Shown here one piece after another: positions 7,430 to 14,745 of a DNA stretch of 64,000 nt. The notes beneath the pieces are model-generated. The model worked only from the letters and a program-made list of their open reading frames with translations, made no database searches and was not told the DNA's origin. Within the stretch, counting starts at the first letter, position 1. Every line of letters starts with the position of its first letter. The stretch is from assembly GCA_002855745.1 (NCBI GenBank), contig NDWX01000005.1, positions 56,878-120,877 of the forward strand, in the 5' to 3' direction. The translations under genes were made by a program, and so were the position numbers. Source of the stretch: Thermofilum sp. NZ13 (GTDB taxonomy: Archaea; Thermoproteota; Thermoprotei; Thermofilales; Thermofilaceae).

Positions 7430-8836
7430 CTACCTCGCTATGCTACGAGGCGCTCCGTGGACCAGCGCTCTCGGGTGCTGGCTGAGCCACTTGTCCAGAG
7501 CTCCGAGGTGCTTCTCCGCATCGCAGGCCTTTAGGAAGAGCTTCGCCGCGTTGGCGCAGGCTGCCCAGTCCCTGCCGTAAACTAGGCCGCACTTGGGGCA
7601 GCGGTAGTAGCGCTTCCCCAGCTCTACGCCCCAGGCTCCGCAGAGAGGGCACCGCTTGCCCGATACGTTGTTCTCTGGCTGGAACCACCTGGCTCCCTCG
7701 TAGAGCGCTAGGTTCTTGACGCGCTCCGCGACCCTCAGCAGCGTCCTCTGAAGCCCTGAGCCTTTGAGGGACTCGGCCTGGGGCACGTCCGCTACAATGA
7801 CGATGAGGTAGCCCTGATCCCTGAGCTTTCTGACCAGGCTCCTCACCTCTCTGAGCACGCCTCTGACCCAGTCGTTGTTGACTTTCTTCACCTTCCTCGA
7901 AGCCTGTCTAGCTATGCGCTCAGCTCTCTCGGGCGTGGTGTTTATCTTCGCCCTCAGGCGCTCCGCGAGCCTCAGCGCTTCCTCCACCGTGTAACCCTTC
8001 CCCGCTCTTCGCAGCTTCTCGGCGTACCTCCTCTCCCTGAACCTCTCTACGGTCTCACTCCAGCTCTTAACCTCGGAGTAGCTGCGCATCAGCGCTGCAA
8101 GCAGTCTCAGCAACGTGGTATTCGGCGGCTTAAAGACTCTCTGCGTCAGGAGCCTTGCTTCGCTGTCGAACGCGAAGGCCATCAAGTACAGCCCGTGAGA
8201 GCTGTTCACGTCCACCGCTATTACCGCGAGCCTGTCGTTGCCGTTCCACCACGCCGGCTTGATCTCGCGGTGCGCAGCCAGCCTTAGCCTGCCCCTCGCA
8301 GTAAGTTGCAAGGTCAGCTTCAGATCGGGGAAGCGCCCGACGTCCTCGAGCACCGCTCTAATCAAGGACGGCTTCAGCCTCACCGCGATGTTAGCGCTCG
8401 GAATGCGGAGCTCGCCCCTGAAGGTGTTGAGTACCGCAACGGCAGCGGTGTTGCCGTGGAGCCTCCTGCTACCTTCAATTATTTTGACTGACAGGAGCAT
8501 CGGTGGTGGCGTGAACCTGCTACGCCTCTTGCTCTTCCTCCTTGCCTCTGTCAGCATTTTGTACCACTCTATACCGTAGTGGAGCAGGCCCTTCGGCAGC
8601 TCGGCCAGCCTCGAAGCCTCGTCGATTAACTCCTCCCTGAACTTCTCAGGCTCTTGCGTGAATGCCTCGCCGTGCCTCCTCTCGAGCTCCTCGCCGGCGC
8701 GCTCAACCGCTGAGGCAACGCTGAAGTAGAGGCTCCGGAGCCGAAGCCTCACCTCCCTGCTCGCCTTTACCTCCCACACCCTGAACGCGTCGACGCGCTT
8801 CTCGCCGTTCTTACCCCCCTTACCTTCCCCGCTCAA
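7430..8836 (-). CDS. tnpB: TnpB-like RNA-guided nuclease / OrfB transposase-associated protein
   Basis: This 468-residue protein has a split RuvC fold: IAVDVNSSHG with Asp209 (RuvC-I), YLIVIVADVPQAESL with Asp350 (RuvC-II, where TnpB normally has Glu), and a zinc ribbon CPLC(396-399)...CPKC(413-416) followed by GRDWAACANAA with Asp423 (RuvC-III). The first ~200 residues are a basic, helix-rich region unlike the usual TnpB N-terminus. The start is TTG at 8836, preceded by GGGGGTGA. No TnpA transposase gene is present. A paralogue with the same VDVNSSHG and VDVP..ESL signatures lies at 62523-63671, so they form a distinct subfamily. It probably cuts DNA guided by an RNA from its 3' flank, but activity is unproven. 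Confidence 0.7.
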   Translation of the reverse strand: MSGEGKGGKNGEKRVDAFRVWEVKASREVRLRLRSLYFSVASAVERAGEELERRHGEAFTQEPEKFREELIDEASRLAELPKGLLHYGIEWYKMLTEARRKSKRRSRFTPPPMLLSVKIIEGSRRLHGNTAAVAVLNTFRGELRIPSANIAVRLKPSLIRAVLEDVGRFPDLKLTLQLTARGRLRLAAHREIKPAWWNGNDRLAVIAVDVNSSHGLYLMAFAFDSEARLLTQRVFKPPNTTLLRLLAALMRSYSEVKSWSETVERFRERRYAEKLRRAGKGYTVEEALRLAERLRAKINTTPERAERIARQASRKVKKVNNDWVRGVLREVRSLVRKLRDQGYLIVIVADVPQAESLKGSGLQRTLLRVAERVKNLALYEGARWFQPENNVSGKRCPLCGAWGVELGKRYYRCPKCGLVYGRDWAACANAAKLFLKACDAEKHLGALDKWLSQHPRALVHGAPRSIAR

Positions 8837-8877
8837 GGTTTCACCCCCTTTTACCGGGGAGCCGGGCGTGAGCCGCG

Positions 8878-8940
8878 GCCCCCATCCGCCCCCACCCCCA
8901 GAGGAGCGGGGTGCGGGGGAGCCGCAGCACAGCCCAGCCC
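8878..8940 (-). repeat. Conserved leader upstream of tnpB 1
   Basis: The minus-strand sequence GGGGGTGGGGGCGGATGGGG and the preceding CTCCCCCGCAC and GGCTGTGCTGC blocks are shared with 63680-63745 upstream of the second tnpB. The two proteins differ widely, so conservation of this noncoding stretch suggests a cis element or part of an RNA leader. Confidence 0.6.
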
Positions 8941-8974
8941 CCTTAGGGGCGCTACCGCGTGGTTGCCGCAGTGT

Positions 8975-8989
8975 CTCACACCCTGTGAG
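8975..8989. promoter_or_regulatory. CACA-N3-TGTG palindrome 1 upstream of tnpB
   Basis: CTCACACCCTGTGAG is a perfect inverted repeat with a 3-base centre, about 140 bases upstream of the tnpB start. The same half-sites recur at 9080-9092, 10372-10386 and, with a 5-base centre, at 63839-63853. It may bind the linked winged-helix protein; this is inference. Confidence 0.45.
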
Positions 8990-9079
8990 CTAGCGGTGGC
9001 TGAGCTGCGAGTAGAGGCAAGCTAGCAGCCTGCAGAGCTCCAGGCATCGCTGTTAACACCACACACCTGCAGCGCAATC

Positions 9080-9092
9080 TCACATGCTGTGA
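9080..9092. promoter_or_regulatory. CACA-N3-TGTG palindrome 2 upstream of tnpB
   Basis: TCACATGCTGTGA repeats the half-sites of the 8975-8989 palindrome with the same 3-base spacing, about 100 bases further upstream. Confidence 0.45.
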
Positions 9093-9997
9093 AGCCCGGC
9101 CCACATGCCGCGCGCGGCCCCAGGCGCGTGGGCTGCTTCGCGGCCCTCCCGCCGAGCCAGCCCAGGCCCGGCGGCGCCAACGCCTCGCTAGCGGCCCGTC
9201 CACCCCCGAGGGCAGGGGGCCGGCTGCCAGGGGGCGGCGGGGTAGGGCAGCCCGAGAGCAGAGCCCCCCGCCCTAGCCCGCCCCAGGCCGCGTGGGCGTG
9301 GAAGCGGGCTTCGGGCAGCCGGCTTGCGGGCGGGCACTACCGGCCCAGGGCCAGGCTGCGTGGGCGTGGCCCCGCAGACCGGCACCTTCACGCCTCAGCG
9401 GCCGCGCTGGGAGCCCGCGTGGGGATCCCTGGGGGCGCGGCGCTTCATTGACGTAGCCCGCCACCCCCCTCGCGGGGGGCCCGGCCCCCACCCAGCCCAG
9501 TCCCACCACGTCCCAGAGGAGCGTGGAATGGTGGGCTGGGCGGGTAAAAAAGGGGTGTTTTTAAGGGGCTTTCTCTCGGGCCACCGCAGGCCCCGGCCGC
9601 CTCTCCCCCCTAAGCGCTAGTGCACTGGGGGTCGGCGTAGCCTAGGTGCCCGGGGCCCTCGCATGCAGGCGAGCCGCTCTGCCCCCTCCCGCCCACTGTC
9701 TTTTCCCCGAGAGTGCAGGCGCCCCCTCTCCCCTCTTGACGGGCGCCAGTTTTCTCGGGGAAGCACCCTGGCCCGCGCCGCTGAAGCCGGCTCACCCCTT
9801 CACCGGCCAATGCCTGCGGCAACGGGCCTCCATACCCACCTTGGACAAGGGGGTTAATATTCATTCCGATGATTACGCCGAAAGTATAACATTGTTACAC
9901 TAGCCACCGTGGCTTTAGGGGTTTTTCAGCGGGTAGTCGCGACTGCTTCTTCAGGGCTTATAGCTACGTGAGAAGGGCGAGATCTGCACGCACATCG

Positions 9998-10342
9998 CTA
10001 TAGTGATGCTGCACCGGAAGCTACTGAGGCCCCATGCCTAAGTGTCCTGAGCGCCTGCTCGCCGCACGCCACCTCCTCGACGCTGTAGCCGAGCAGAGCG
10101 AGCAGGCCGCAGGCCCTCCCCATCAGGTAGACGTAGCGCACGTCGCCGACGACAGCCTCCTTCACTAAGCCAGCTGGGCAGAGCCTCTCGAGGGCGCTGG
10201 CTATGTATTTGGTGTTGCGCGTGCCGAAGGCCCTGCTGAGCGGCTTGGGCTGCCCGAGCCTCCAAAGCACCTTGACGAGGCCGGTCAGCTCGAGCCACCT
10301 TGCCACGCTCTCCCAGACCTCCCTGTCTACCTCGACCCTCAC
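9998..10342 (-). CDS. Small winged-helix DNA-binding protein linked to the TnpB element
   Basis: This 114-residue protein has a helix-rich N-terminus (WESVARWLELTGLVKVLWRL), a probable recognition helix (SRAFGTRNTKYIASALERL) and a wing-like segment (GLVKEAVVGDVRYVYLMGR), the pattern of archaeal ArsR/MarR-like regulators. A decayed relative sits beside the solo element end at 90-240. A TATA-like GTTTAAAC at 10362-10369 would give an almost leaderless mRNA starting at the GTG at 10342. Directly upstream of that box is a CACA-N3-TGTG palindrome that recurs before both tnpB genes. It may be the element's own repressor; the DNA target is inferred. Confidence 0.55.
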   Translation of the reverse strand: MRVEVDREVWESVARWLELTGLVKVLWRLGQPKPLSRAFGTRNTKYIASALERLCPAGLVKEAVVGDVRYVYLMGRACGLLALLGYSVEEVACGEQALRTLRHGASVASGAASL

Positions 10343-10371
10343 GGCTGAGTATAGAGTGGGGGTTTAAACTT

Positions 10372-10386
10372 TCACACAGGCTGTGC
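10372..10386. promoter_or_regulatory. CACA-N3-TGTG palindrome upstream of the winged-helix gene
   Basis: TCACACAGGCTGTGC contains the perfect core CACA-GGC-TGTG. It lies immediately upstream of the TATA-like GTTTAAAC (10362-10369) of the winged-helix gene, a position where a bound regulator could block or aid TFB/TBP. The same core occurs upstream of tnpB. Confidence 0.45.
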
Positions 10387-10565
10387 TACATAGTTTCCCG
10401 GAGTGAGCGGTCACGAGCCCGCGCCCGAACACCCTCCCGCAACCACCTCTCTAACCCGCTGGAAGCAAGGGAAGAGGAGAGTCGAACACGGGAGGAAACA
10501 AGGGAAAACTCAAAAAGTAGCATTGCTACCCCCCACGGAGACCGCGACCTAGCTGCTGCAGTGGG

Positions 10566-11639
10566 TCAGGACGACATCCCCGTCTCGCAGGATAAAGCAT
10601 AATACAGCCTAGCTATCACTCCCCCTAGCTTTTTCAGCATCCTGCCCACCTCGCTCTCGGAGTCCACTAGGATGAACCTGGCCGATGATAGCTTGTCTAG
10701 AAGCCCGAAAACCCTTTCCCTTGAGGCTTCGTCGAAGAAGAGCTCATCCACGATTACCACTTCTTCGACGACACCCCACTCGCTCACCTTTTCCACCGCC
10801 TCCAGCCCCACGATGACCCTTCCGGAGCCCTTGAATAATTCATCTATCAGCTTTTCCGCCTCCTCGGCCTCTACGACGGAACGGATCTCGGCGAACAACG
10901 GCCTCAAGTCCTGCCTTCTCAGTAGCTCGTACACGCCAGCCTCACCCCCCTCGCTCACTTTGATCACTCTAGCCTTGATGCCTGCCTCCTCAAGAGCCTC
11001 TTCTACGGAGCTCAGCAACCTCTCGGTGGTTAGAACCACTACCTCGTCGTACTCCTCTACTCGATAGTGGCTCTTCAAAAGCTCCATCTGCCTTGTCAGC
11101 GCGGGGAGCACGGATTCCCTAATGCTCGTTTCTCTGTCGCCGCGCCTGGAGTAGTAAGGTATGTTGCTTCGTACCTCGACGCCTACCGGGGACAAGATGC
11201 CCACGGTTATCTCGTCGTCTCCTATCGATATTACTAGGACTTTTTTTATGAGTGATGACGCCCTTCTTAGAACGTCTCTGTCGAAAGCCCCTATTCCGTT
11301 CTTTTTAACTACGAGGACCTCGTCCCCGACGCTTAAACTCAGGGTGTGGTAGCTACCCTTCATGTGGACGTCCTCAGGAGCATCCGTGACTCTTCCTGTC
11401 AACCTCATAGACTTCGTGAACTTGCTGTAGCTCACCTTCTCAGCCTCGATCCCCACGTATACCTTTACGCGTTCCCCCTTCTCGACTCCTGTTTCACGCT
11501 CTATGCGAAGCTGGCGTGTAGTCCACGCGTACACGACGTCACCCCTCCTAATCAGAAGAAGCAGGTAGTAGAGGTCCTCAGGGGTCTCTACGACGAGCCG
11601 AAGCCTGTTACGCTTCTCATCTATCTCGATAACCCTCAT
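10566..11639 (-). CDS. pelA: Pelota (Dom34) ribosome-rescue factor
   Basis: The protein has about 357 residues with the three-domain Pelota layout: an N-terminal Sm-like fold (MRVIEIDEKRNRLRLVVET, then EDLYYLLLLIRRGDVVYAWT), a central eRF1-like domain, and a C-terminal L7Ae-like domain ending LGGVIARLYYAL. No GGQ motif is present, as expected. With aEF1A it opens stalled ribosomes in no-go and non-stop decay. The ATG at 11639 overlaps the stop of nep1 (ATGA), which favours it over a GTG two codons earlier. It is cotranscribed with nep1. Confidence 0.92.
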   Translation of the reverse strand: MRVIEIDEKRNRLRLVVETPEDLYYLLLLIRRGDVVYAWTTRQLRIERETGVEKGERVKVYVGIEAEKVSYSKFTKSMRLTGRVTDAPEDVHMKGSYHTLSLSVGDEVLVVKKNGIGAFDRDVLRRASSLIKKVLVISIGDDEITVGILSPVGVEVRSNIPYYSRRGDRETSIRESVLPALTRQMELLKSHYRVEEYDEVVVLTTERLLSSVEEALEEAGIKARVIKVSEGGEAGVYELLRRQDLRPLFAEIRSVVEAEEAEKLIDELFKGSGRVIVGLEAVEKVSEWGVVEEVVIVDELFFDEASRERVFGLLDKLSSARFILVDSESEVGRMLKKLGGVIARLYYALSCETGMSS

Positions 11640-12325
11640 TCCCACAGCCCCAGCGCATCTTCAAGGCTTGCGATCATGCGGGCTACAATGTACCATGCGT
11701 CGTAAGCCTTACTGCCCAACGAGAACGACACGTTTGCTACCCGGTATAGATCCTCGGAGAAGTCGCCGTGCGGGAAAGCACCTACTATGAGGGCATGCCT
11801 CTCGAACTGCATCAGCAGCTCGGATAGCTTCCTTGGAGTGGTGGGGGACCCTTTCTCGTTCAAGAGCGCGACGTACATAACACCTCTCTCCCTAAGCGCA
11901 TCGCTGAGGCCCGTGTCCAGCTTACGCATAAGTACAACATCCCCTTTAGGCGGGACCCTCCCATACACAAGCAGCTGTTCCATAACGCCCGTGAAGCGGA
12001 GGTAGTTGCGCGGGATCCTCGTCGCGGGGTTAATCTCTATAACCTCTCCATTCACCGTGTGTATCAGCACTTCAAGCAACCCCACCTCGTTCAGGCGGCT
12101 ACTGTGCGCGTTGAGGAGGCACATGTGCACGATGTCGGGACGCCCCCGCTTCTCGTGGTTCTTAAGCTTCTTCATGGCGTGGTAGTGGATTGACTTGTCG
12201 AGCAGGATCTCCGCAGGACTCTTCCCCCTCCTCCTCGCGTTGTTGAGCACTGCTGGGTGATTTCTGATCTCAGGAGGCACGAGCTCCAGCGCCGCGTCGC
12301 CAAGTATAAGACTTATCCTCTTCAT
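11636..12325 (-). CDS. nep1: Nep1/Emg1 small-subunit rRNA pseudouridine N1-methyltransferase
   Basis: This ~229-residue SPOUT enzyme contains RGRPDIVHMCLLNAHSSRLN near residue 60, INPATRIPRNYLRFTGVMEQ near 96 and the SAM-knot segments ALIVGAFPHGDFS and VSFSLGSKAYDAWYI. Nep1 methylates the hypermodified pseudouridine in helix 35 of 16S rRNA and assists 30S assembly. The ATG at 12325 (MKRISLILGDAALELVP) matches family starts; the frame is open 28 codons further but runs into the divergent rnp4 gene. The start codons of nep1 and rnp4 lie only 13 bases apart. Confidence 0.92.
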   Translation of the reverse strand: MKRISLILGDAALELVPPEIRNHPAVLNNARRRGKSPAEILLDKSIHYHAMKKLKNHEKRGRPDIVHMCLLNAHSSRLNEVGLLEVLIHTVNGEVIEINPATRIPRNYLRFTGVMEQLLVYGRVPPKGDVVLMRKLDTGLSDALRERGVMYVALLNEKGSPTTPRKLSELLMQFERHALIVGAFPHGDFSEDLYRVANVSFSLGSKAYDAWYIVARMIASLEDALGLWE

Positions 12326-12338
12326 TCTAAAAACCGCG

Positions 12339-12704
12339 ATGAAGAGGCGTGGCGAGTTAAAAGATTTGGCACTCCAGCGCATCTCGCGGCTACTTGAGTT
12401 TGCGGGCAAGGTCTATGCTGTGGAGCCGGAGCTCGCAGACAGATACGGCGAGCTGGCGCTCGCTATTGCCCGTAAGGCAAGGCTGAGGTACCCAGAGTTT
12501 TTGAAGGCGAGAGTCTGCAGGAAATGCGGCGCCTTCCTAGTCCCGGGAACCACGATGCGCGTTAGGGTGAAGCACAAGGGGAAGATGAAATACATAGCTG
12601 TCACGTGCCTTAAGTGCGGCTACACTCGCAGGTACCCGCTCGGCAGAAACCCGCGCCTTCACAAGCCTTGGCGCATTTTATACGATACCGGAAGTAAAAC
12701 ATAA
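12339..12704 (+). CDS. rnp4: RNase P protein component 4 (Rpp21/Rpr2)
   Basis: This 121-residue basic protein has N-terminal helices (LAIARKARLRYPEFL) and a zinc ribbon formed by CRKCG near residue 59 and CLKCG near 90, typical of Rpp21. It is a protein subunit of archaeal RNase P, which trims tRNA 5' leaders. It is divergent from nep1, with promoters that must lie inside or against the opposite gene: a TATA-like AAGTATAAG is at 12302-12310. FAU-1 follows after 33 bases. Confidence 0.93.
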   Translation: MKRRGELKDLALQRISRLLEFAGKVYAVEPELADRYGELALAIARKARLRYPEFLKARVCRKCGAFLVPGTTMRVRVKHKGKMKYIAVTCLKCGYTRRYPLGRNPRLHKPWRILYDTGSKT

Positions 12705-12737
12705 CATTTATCCCAGTCGCGCCTTCACTCTAGAGGA

Positions 12738-14273
12738 ATGATAAGGCTGAGGGGTATCTACTCGACCGCTCTCGCTGGCTTGCTGGACAACGCCGGCTAT
12801 ACGTTCAGCGACGTCACAGAGCAGATAAAGAGCAGGATACCTTGGCTCAGGTTCTCGAGAAACGGCACATTGGTCACGGTGAAGGATATGGAGCACCACA
12901 AGGGGCTCATTGTTGTCGGCGAGCATGGTCTAGCGATGCAGGTTTACTCGCTTATCAAGGCGTACTTTCGAGGTGCACTCGCTGTTGTCATTGAGCACGG
13001 CCCCTTCACACTCTACCGGGTGAGAGTGATTGAGCAAGCAGGCGGCGGATACTTGGTCGAGCTCCCCTATGGGGTGAGGGGGTTCCTTAGGAGCAGGCGC
13101 GGCCACAGGACAGGTGACCTTGTTACAGCTCACGTCGTTAAGCCGAGCCCCTCTAGCCCGCTCCTCGAGGAGGGGGTCGCCGTTTCAGGTCGGTACGTGC
13201 GTGTGATTGAAGGGTCTCACCACTCGCTGAGCGAGCACATAAGGGATCCTGAGCTCGCACTGGAACTACTGTCTCTCGCCTCCCGGACGGCACCTGAGGG
13301 CTGGGGTGTTAGGTTCAGGAGCGCTGCTAAGGACGCGGGCGTGCTTGCTGTTGCGGAGGAGCTGGAGAGGCTTGTAGAGGAAGCGAGGAGGCTGAAGGCC
13401 GCCGTCGAGGAGATTCAGGAGCCGAGGCTCGTCAGGGAGGGTGAGGCCATAGCTTTCGTGTACTTCGAGCCTGAGGACACGTTTGCGGCGGATAGCCTGC
13501 GTAACGCTGTGCTTCGGACAGCCAGGGGGCACCACATAGTGAAGTCCCTAGGGGACGAGGCGCTGAGCAGAGCGATCGATGAGGTGGAGGCTCGCGGATC
13601 ATCGGAAGACGCGTTTGTGCTGTACCTTGAGAGTCTGTTAAGCTTGATCTCTCGCGGGCAGGTTAAGGTCGTCCACGAGAAACCCGCAAGTCGGGGCTTC
13701 ACGTGGTACGCGGCGGTTCGGGTGCGTGGCGACGGCTTCTTACAGCTCGAGAGGAGGATACAGTCTGAAGGTTTCTACGACGGGCTGGGTGTGAAGAAGG
13801 AACCGGGAGATCTCGTGGTGACACTCACGTTCCCGTTTTCGAGGTTCCTTGTGCACAAGTACTTCAGTGCGTCGGAAAAGCTCAAAGGAATCTACGTGAA
13901 CCTGAATACACCTCTTGACGCCACGCTGTCACCCCCTTCTCTTTGGTACCTTGACGTACACGTGGACGTTGTCTGGACGCCTGAGAGTGGGGCCAGGGGG
14001 GTCGTAGACCTGGAGGTGTTTGAGGAGCTGAGGCGCTTAGACAGGTTCCCAAACGCGCGTCTCGAAATGTACCGCGTTGCCGCTGAAAGGCTAGCGAGGA
14101 TTCTGAGTGAGGGGTCTGAAAGGCTTCTTTCGTCTCCAGCTCTCCTCCTCGATGTTCAGAGGGAGATCTGGGGAGGCGTTACAGAAAAATATGCTGGGCT
14201 GGTGCTTGATAAGCTAAGAGAGGTGTCTGGTGGTGGACGTACTGTGGGCACCGTGGCGGATGAAGTACATTGA
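12738..14273 (+). CDS. fau1: Probable RNase FAU-1 (RNase E/G-like S1 domain plus DUF402)
   Basis: This 511-residue protein has an RNase E/G-like N-terminal half (GALAVVIEHGPFTLYRVRVI, VELPYGVRGFLRSRRG) and a C-terminal DUF402 domain (YLDVHVDVVWTPESGARGV, VFEELRRLDRFP). Archaeal FAU-1 binds AU-rich RNA and has been reported to act on rRNA precursors. Length agrees with the family. Its last 44 bases overlap the following HIT gene in another frame, so the two are translationally linked. It belongs to an RNA-processing run with rnp4 upstream. Confidence 0.85.
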   Translation: MIRLRGIYSTALAGLLDNAGYTFSDVTEQIKSRIPWLRFSRNGTLVTVKDMEHHKGLIVVGEHGLAMQVYSLIKAYFRGALAVVIEHGPFTLYRVRVIEQAGGGYLVELPYGVRGFLRSRRGHRTGDLVTAHVVKPSPSSPLLEEGVAVSGRYVRVIEGSHHSLSEHIRDPELALELLSLASRTAPEGWGVRFRSAAKDAGVLAVAEELERLVEEARRLKAAVEEIQEPRLVREGEAIAFVYFEPEDTFAADSLRNAVLRTARGHHIVKSLGDEALSRAIDEVEARGSSEDAFVLYLESLLSLISRGQVKVVHEKPASRGFTWYAAVRVRGDGFLQLERRIQSEGFYDGLGVKKEPGDLVVTLTFPFSRFLVHKYFSASEKLKGIYVNLNTPLDATLSPPSLWYLDVHVDVVWTPESGARGVVDLEVFEELRRLDRFPNARLEMYRVAAERLARILSEGSERLLSSPALLLDVQREIWGGVTEKYAGLVLDKLREVSGGGRTVGTVADEVH

Positions 14274-14745
14274 GTACGCGAAGCTTGAGCGCGATAGGGA
14301 GTGCTTCATCTGCAAGGCTTCCCGCGAGGATGGCGGGAGCCTAGTGGTTTACAAGAACAAGGATGTAATCGTTCTGATGAACAGCTTTCCCTACAACACT
14401 GGGCACCTACTCGTAGCCCCGACGAAGCACATACCGGACTTCAGCCTTCTCAACGACCGCGAGCTGTGCGTTTTAATGAAGGCGGTGAAGCTGTCTGTAG
14501 AGATGCTCAAAAAGGCGCTGGCGCCTGACGGGTTTAACATAGGTGTGAACCTAGGCAGGACTGCTGGAGCTGGCCTTGAGACACACGTGCACATCCACAT
14601 AGTCCCGCGGTGGAACGGAGATACAAACTTCATGCCAATAATAGCCGATACGAAGGTGATACCGGAGGCGCTCAACGACACTTACCAGAGGCTAGTTAAG
14701 TTCCGCGACGTGTTCGCCGGCGCAGATAGTTGTGCTAGTGAATGA
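14230..14745 (+). CDS. HIT-family nucleotide hydrolase
   Basis: This 171-residue protein carries the histidine-triad motif HVHIHIVPRWNGD (residues 121-133), with two supporting cysteines in CFIC near residue 25. HIT proteins of this branch hydrolyse dinucleoside polyphosphates or adenylated nucleotides. WAPWRMKYIE at the start is typical of the Ap4A-hydrolase-like branch. GTG at 14230 (or 14233) lies inside fau1. The 3' end overlaps the convergent aIF2-gamma gene by 11 bases. The exact substrate cannot be read. Confidence 0.88.
   Translation: MVDVLWAPWRMKYIEYAKLERDRECFICKASREDGGSLVVYKNKDVIVLMNSFPYNTGHLLVAPTKHIPDFSLLNDRELCVLMKAVKLSVEMLKKALAPDGFNIGVNLGRTAGAGLETHVHIHIVPRWNGDTNFMPIIADTKVIPEALNDTYQRLVKFRDVFAGADSCASE

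Larger units (their letters stand above)
8941..9850. other. Very GC-rich, hairpin-dense noncoding region between tnpB 1 and the winged-helix gene
   Basis: This ~900-base stretch is visibly richer in G+C than any gene around it and holds no convincing protein. It contains strong hairpins: CCCCCC/GGGGGG at 9464-9479; 9491-9540 with stems CCCAGCCCA/TGGGCTGGG and CCACG/CGTGG; and 9703-9762 with a 10-bp outer stem TTCCCCGAGA/TCTCGGGGAA and a 7-bp inner stem GGCGCCC/GGGCGCC. A 19-base direct repeat CCAGGC(C/T)GCGTGGGCGTGG occurs at 9283 and 9351. A TATA-like CTTAAAAAC on the minus strand near 9557-9565 could start a transcript running through the region into tnpB. In hyperthermophiles, local high G+C usually marks structured RNA. 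Confidence 0.5.

Noticed and set aside
8976..9864. Several long overlapping reading frames on both strands in the GC-rich region
   Set aside because: They consist of Pro/Arg/Ala/Gly-rich low-complexity sequence caused by base composition, have no family features and no consistent starts.
7209..10565. A TnpA (Y1 transposase) gene for element 1
   Set aside because: No HUH motif or Y1-like protein is encoded; any movement would need TnpA in trans.
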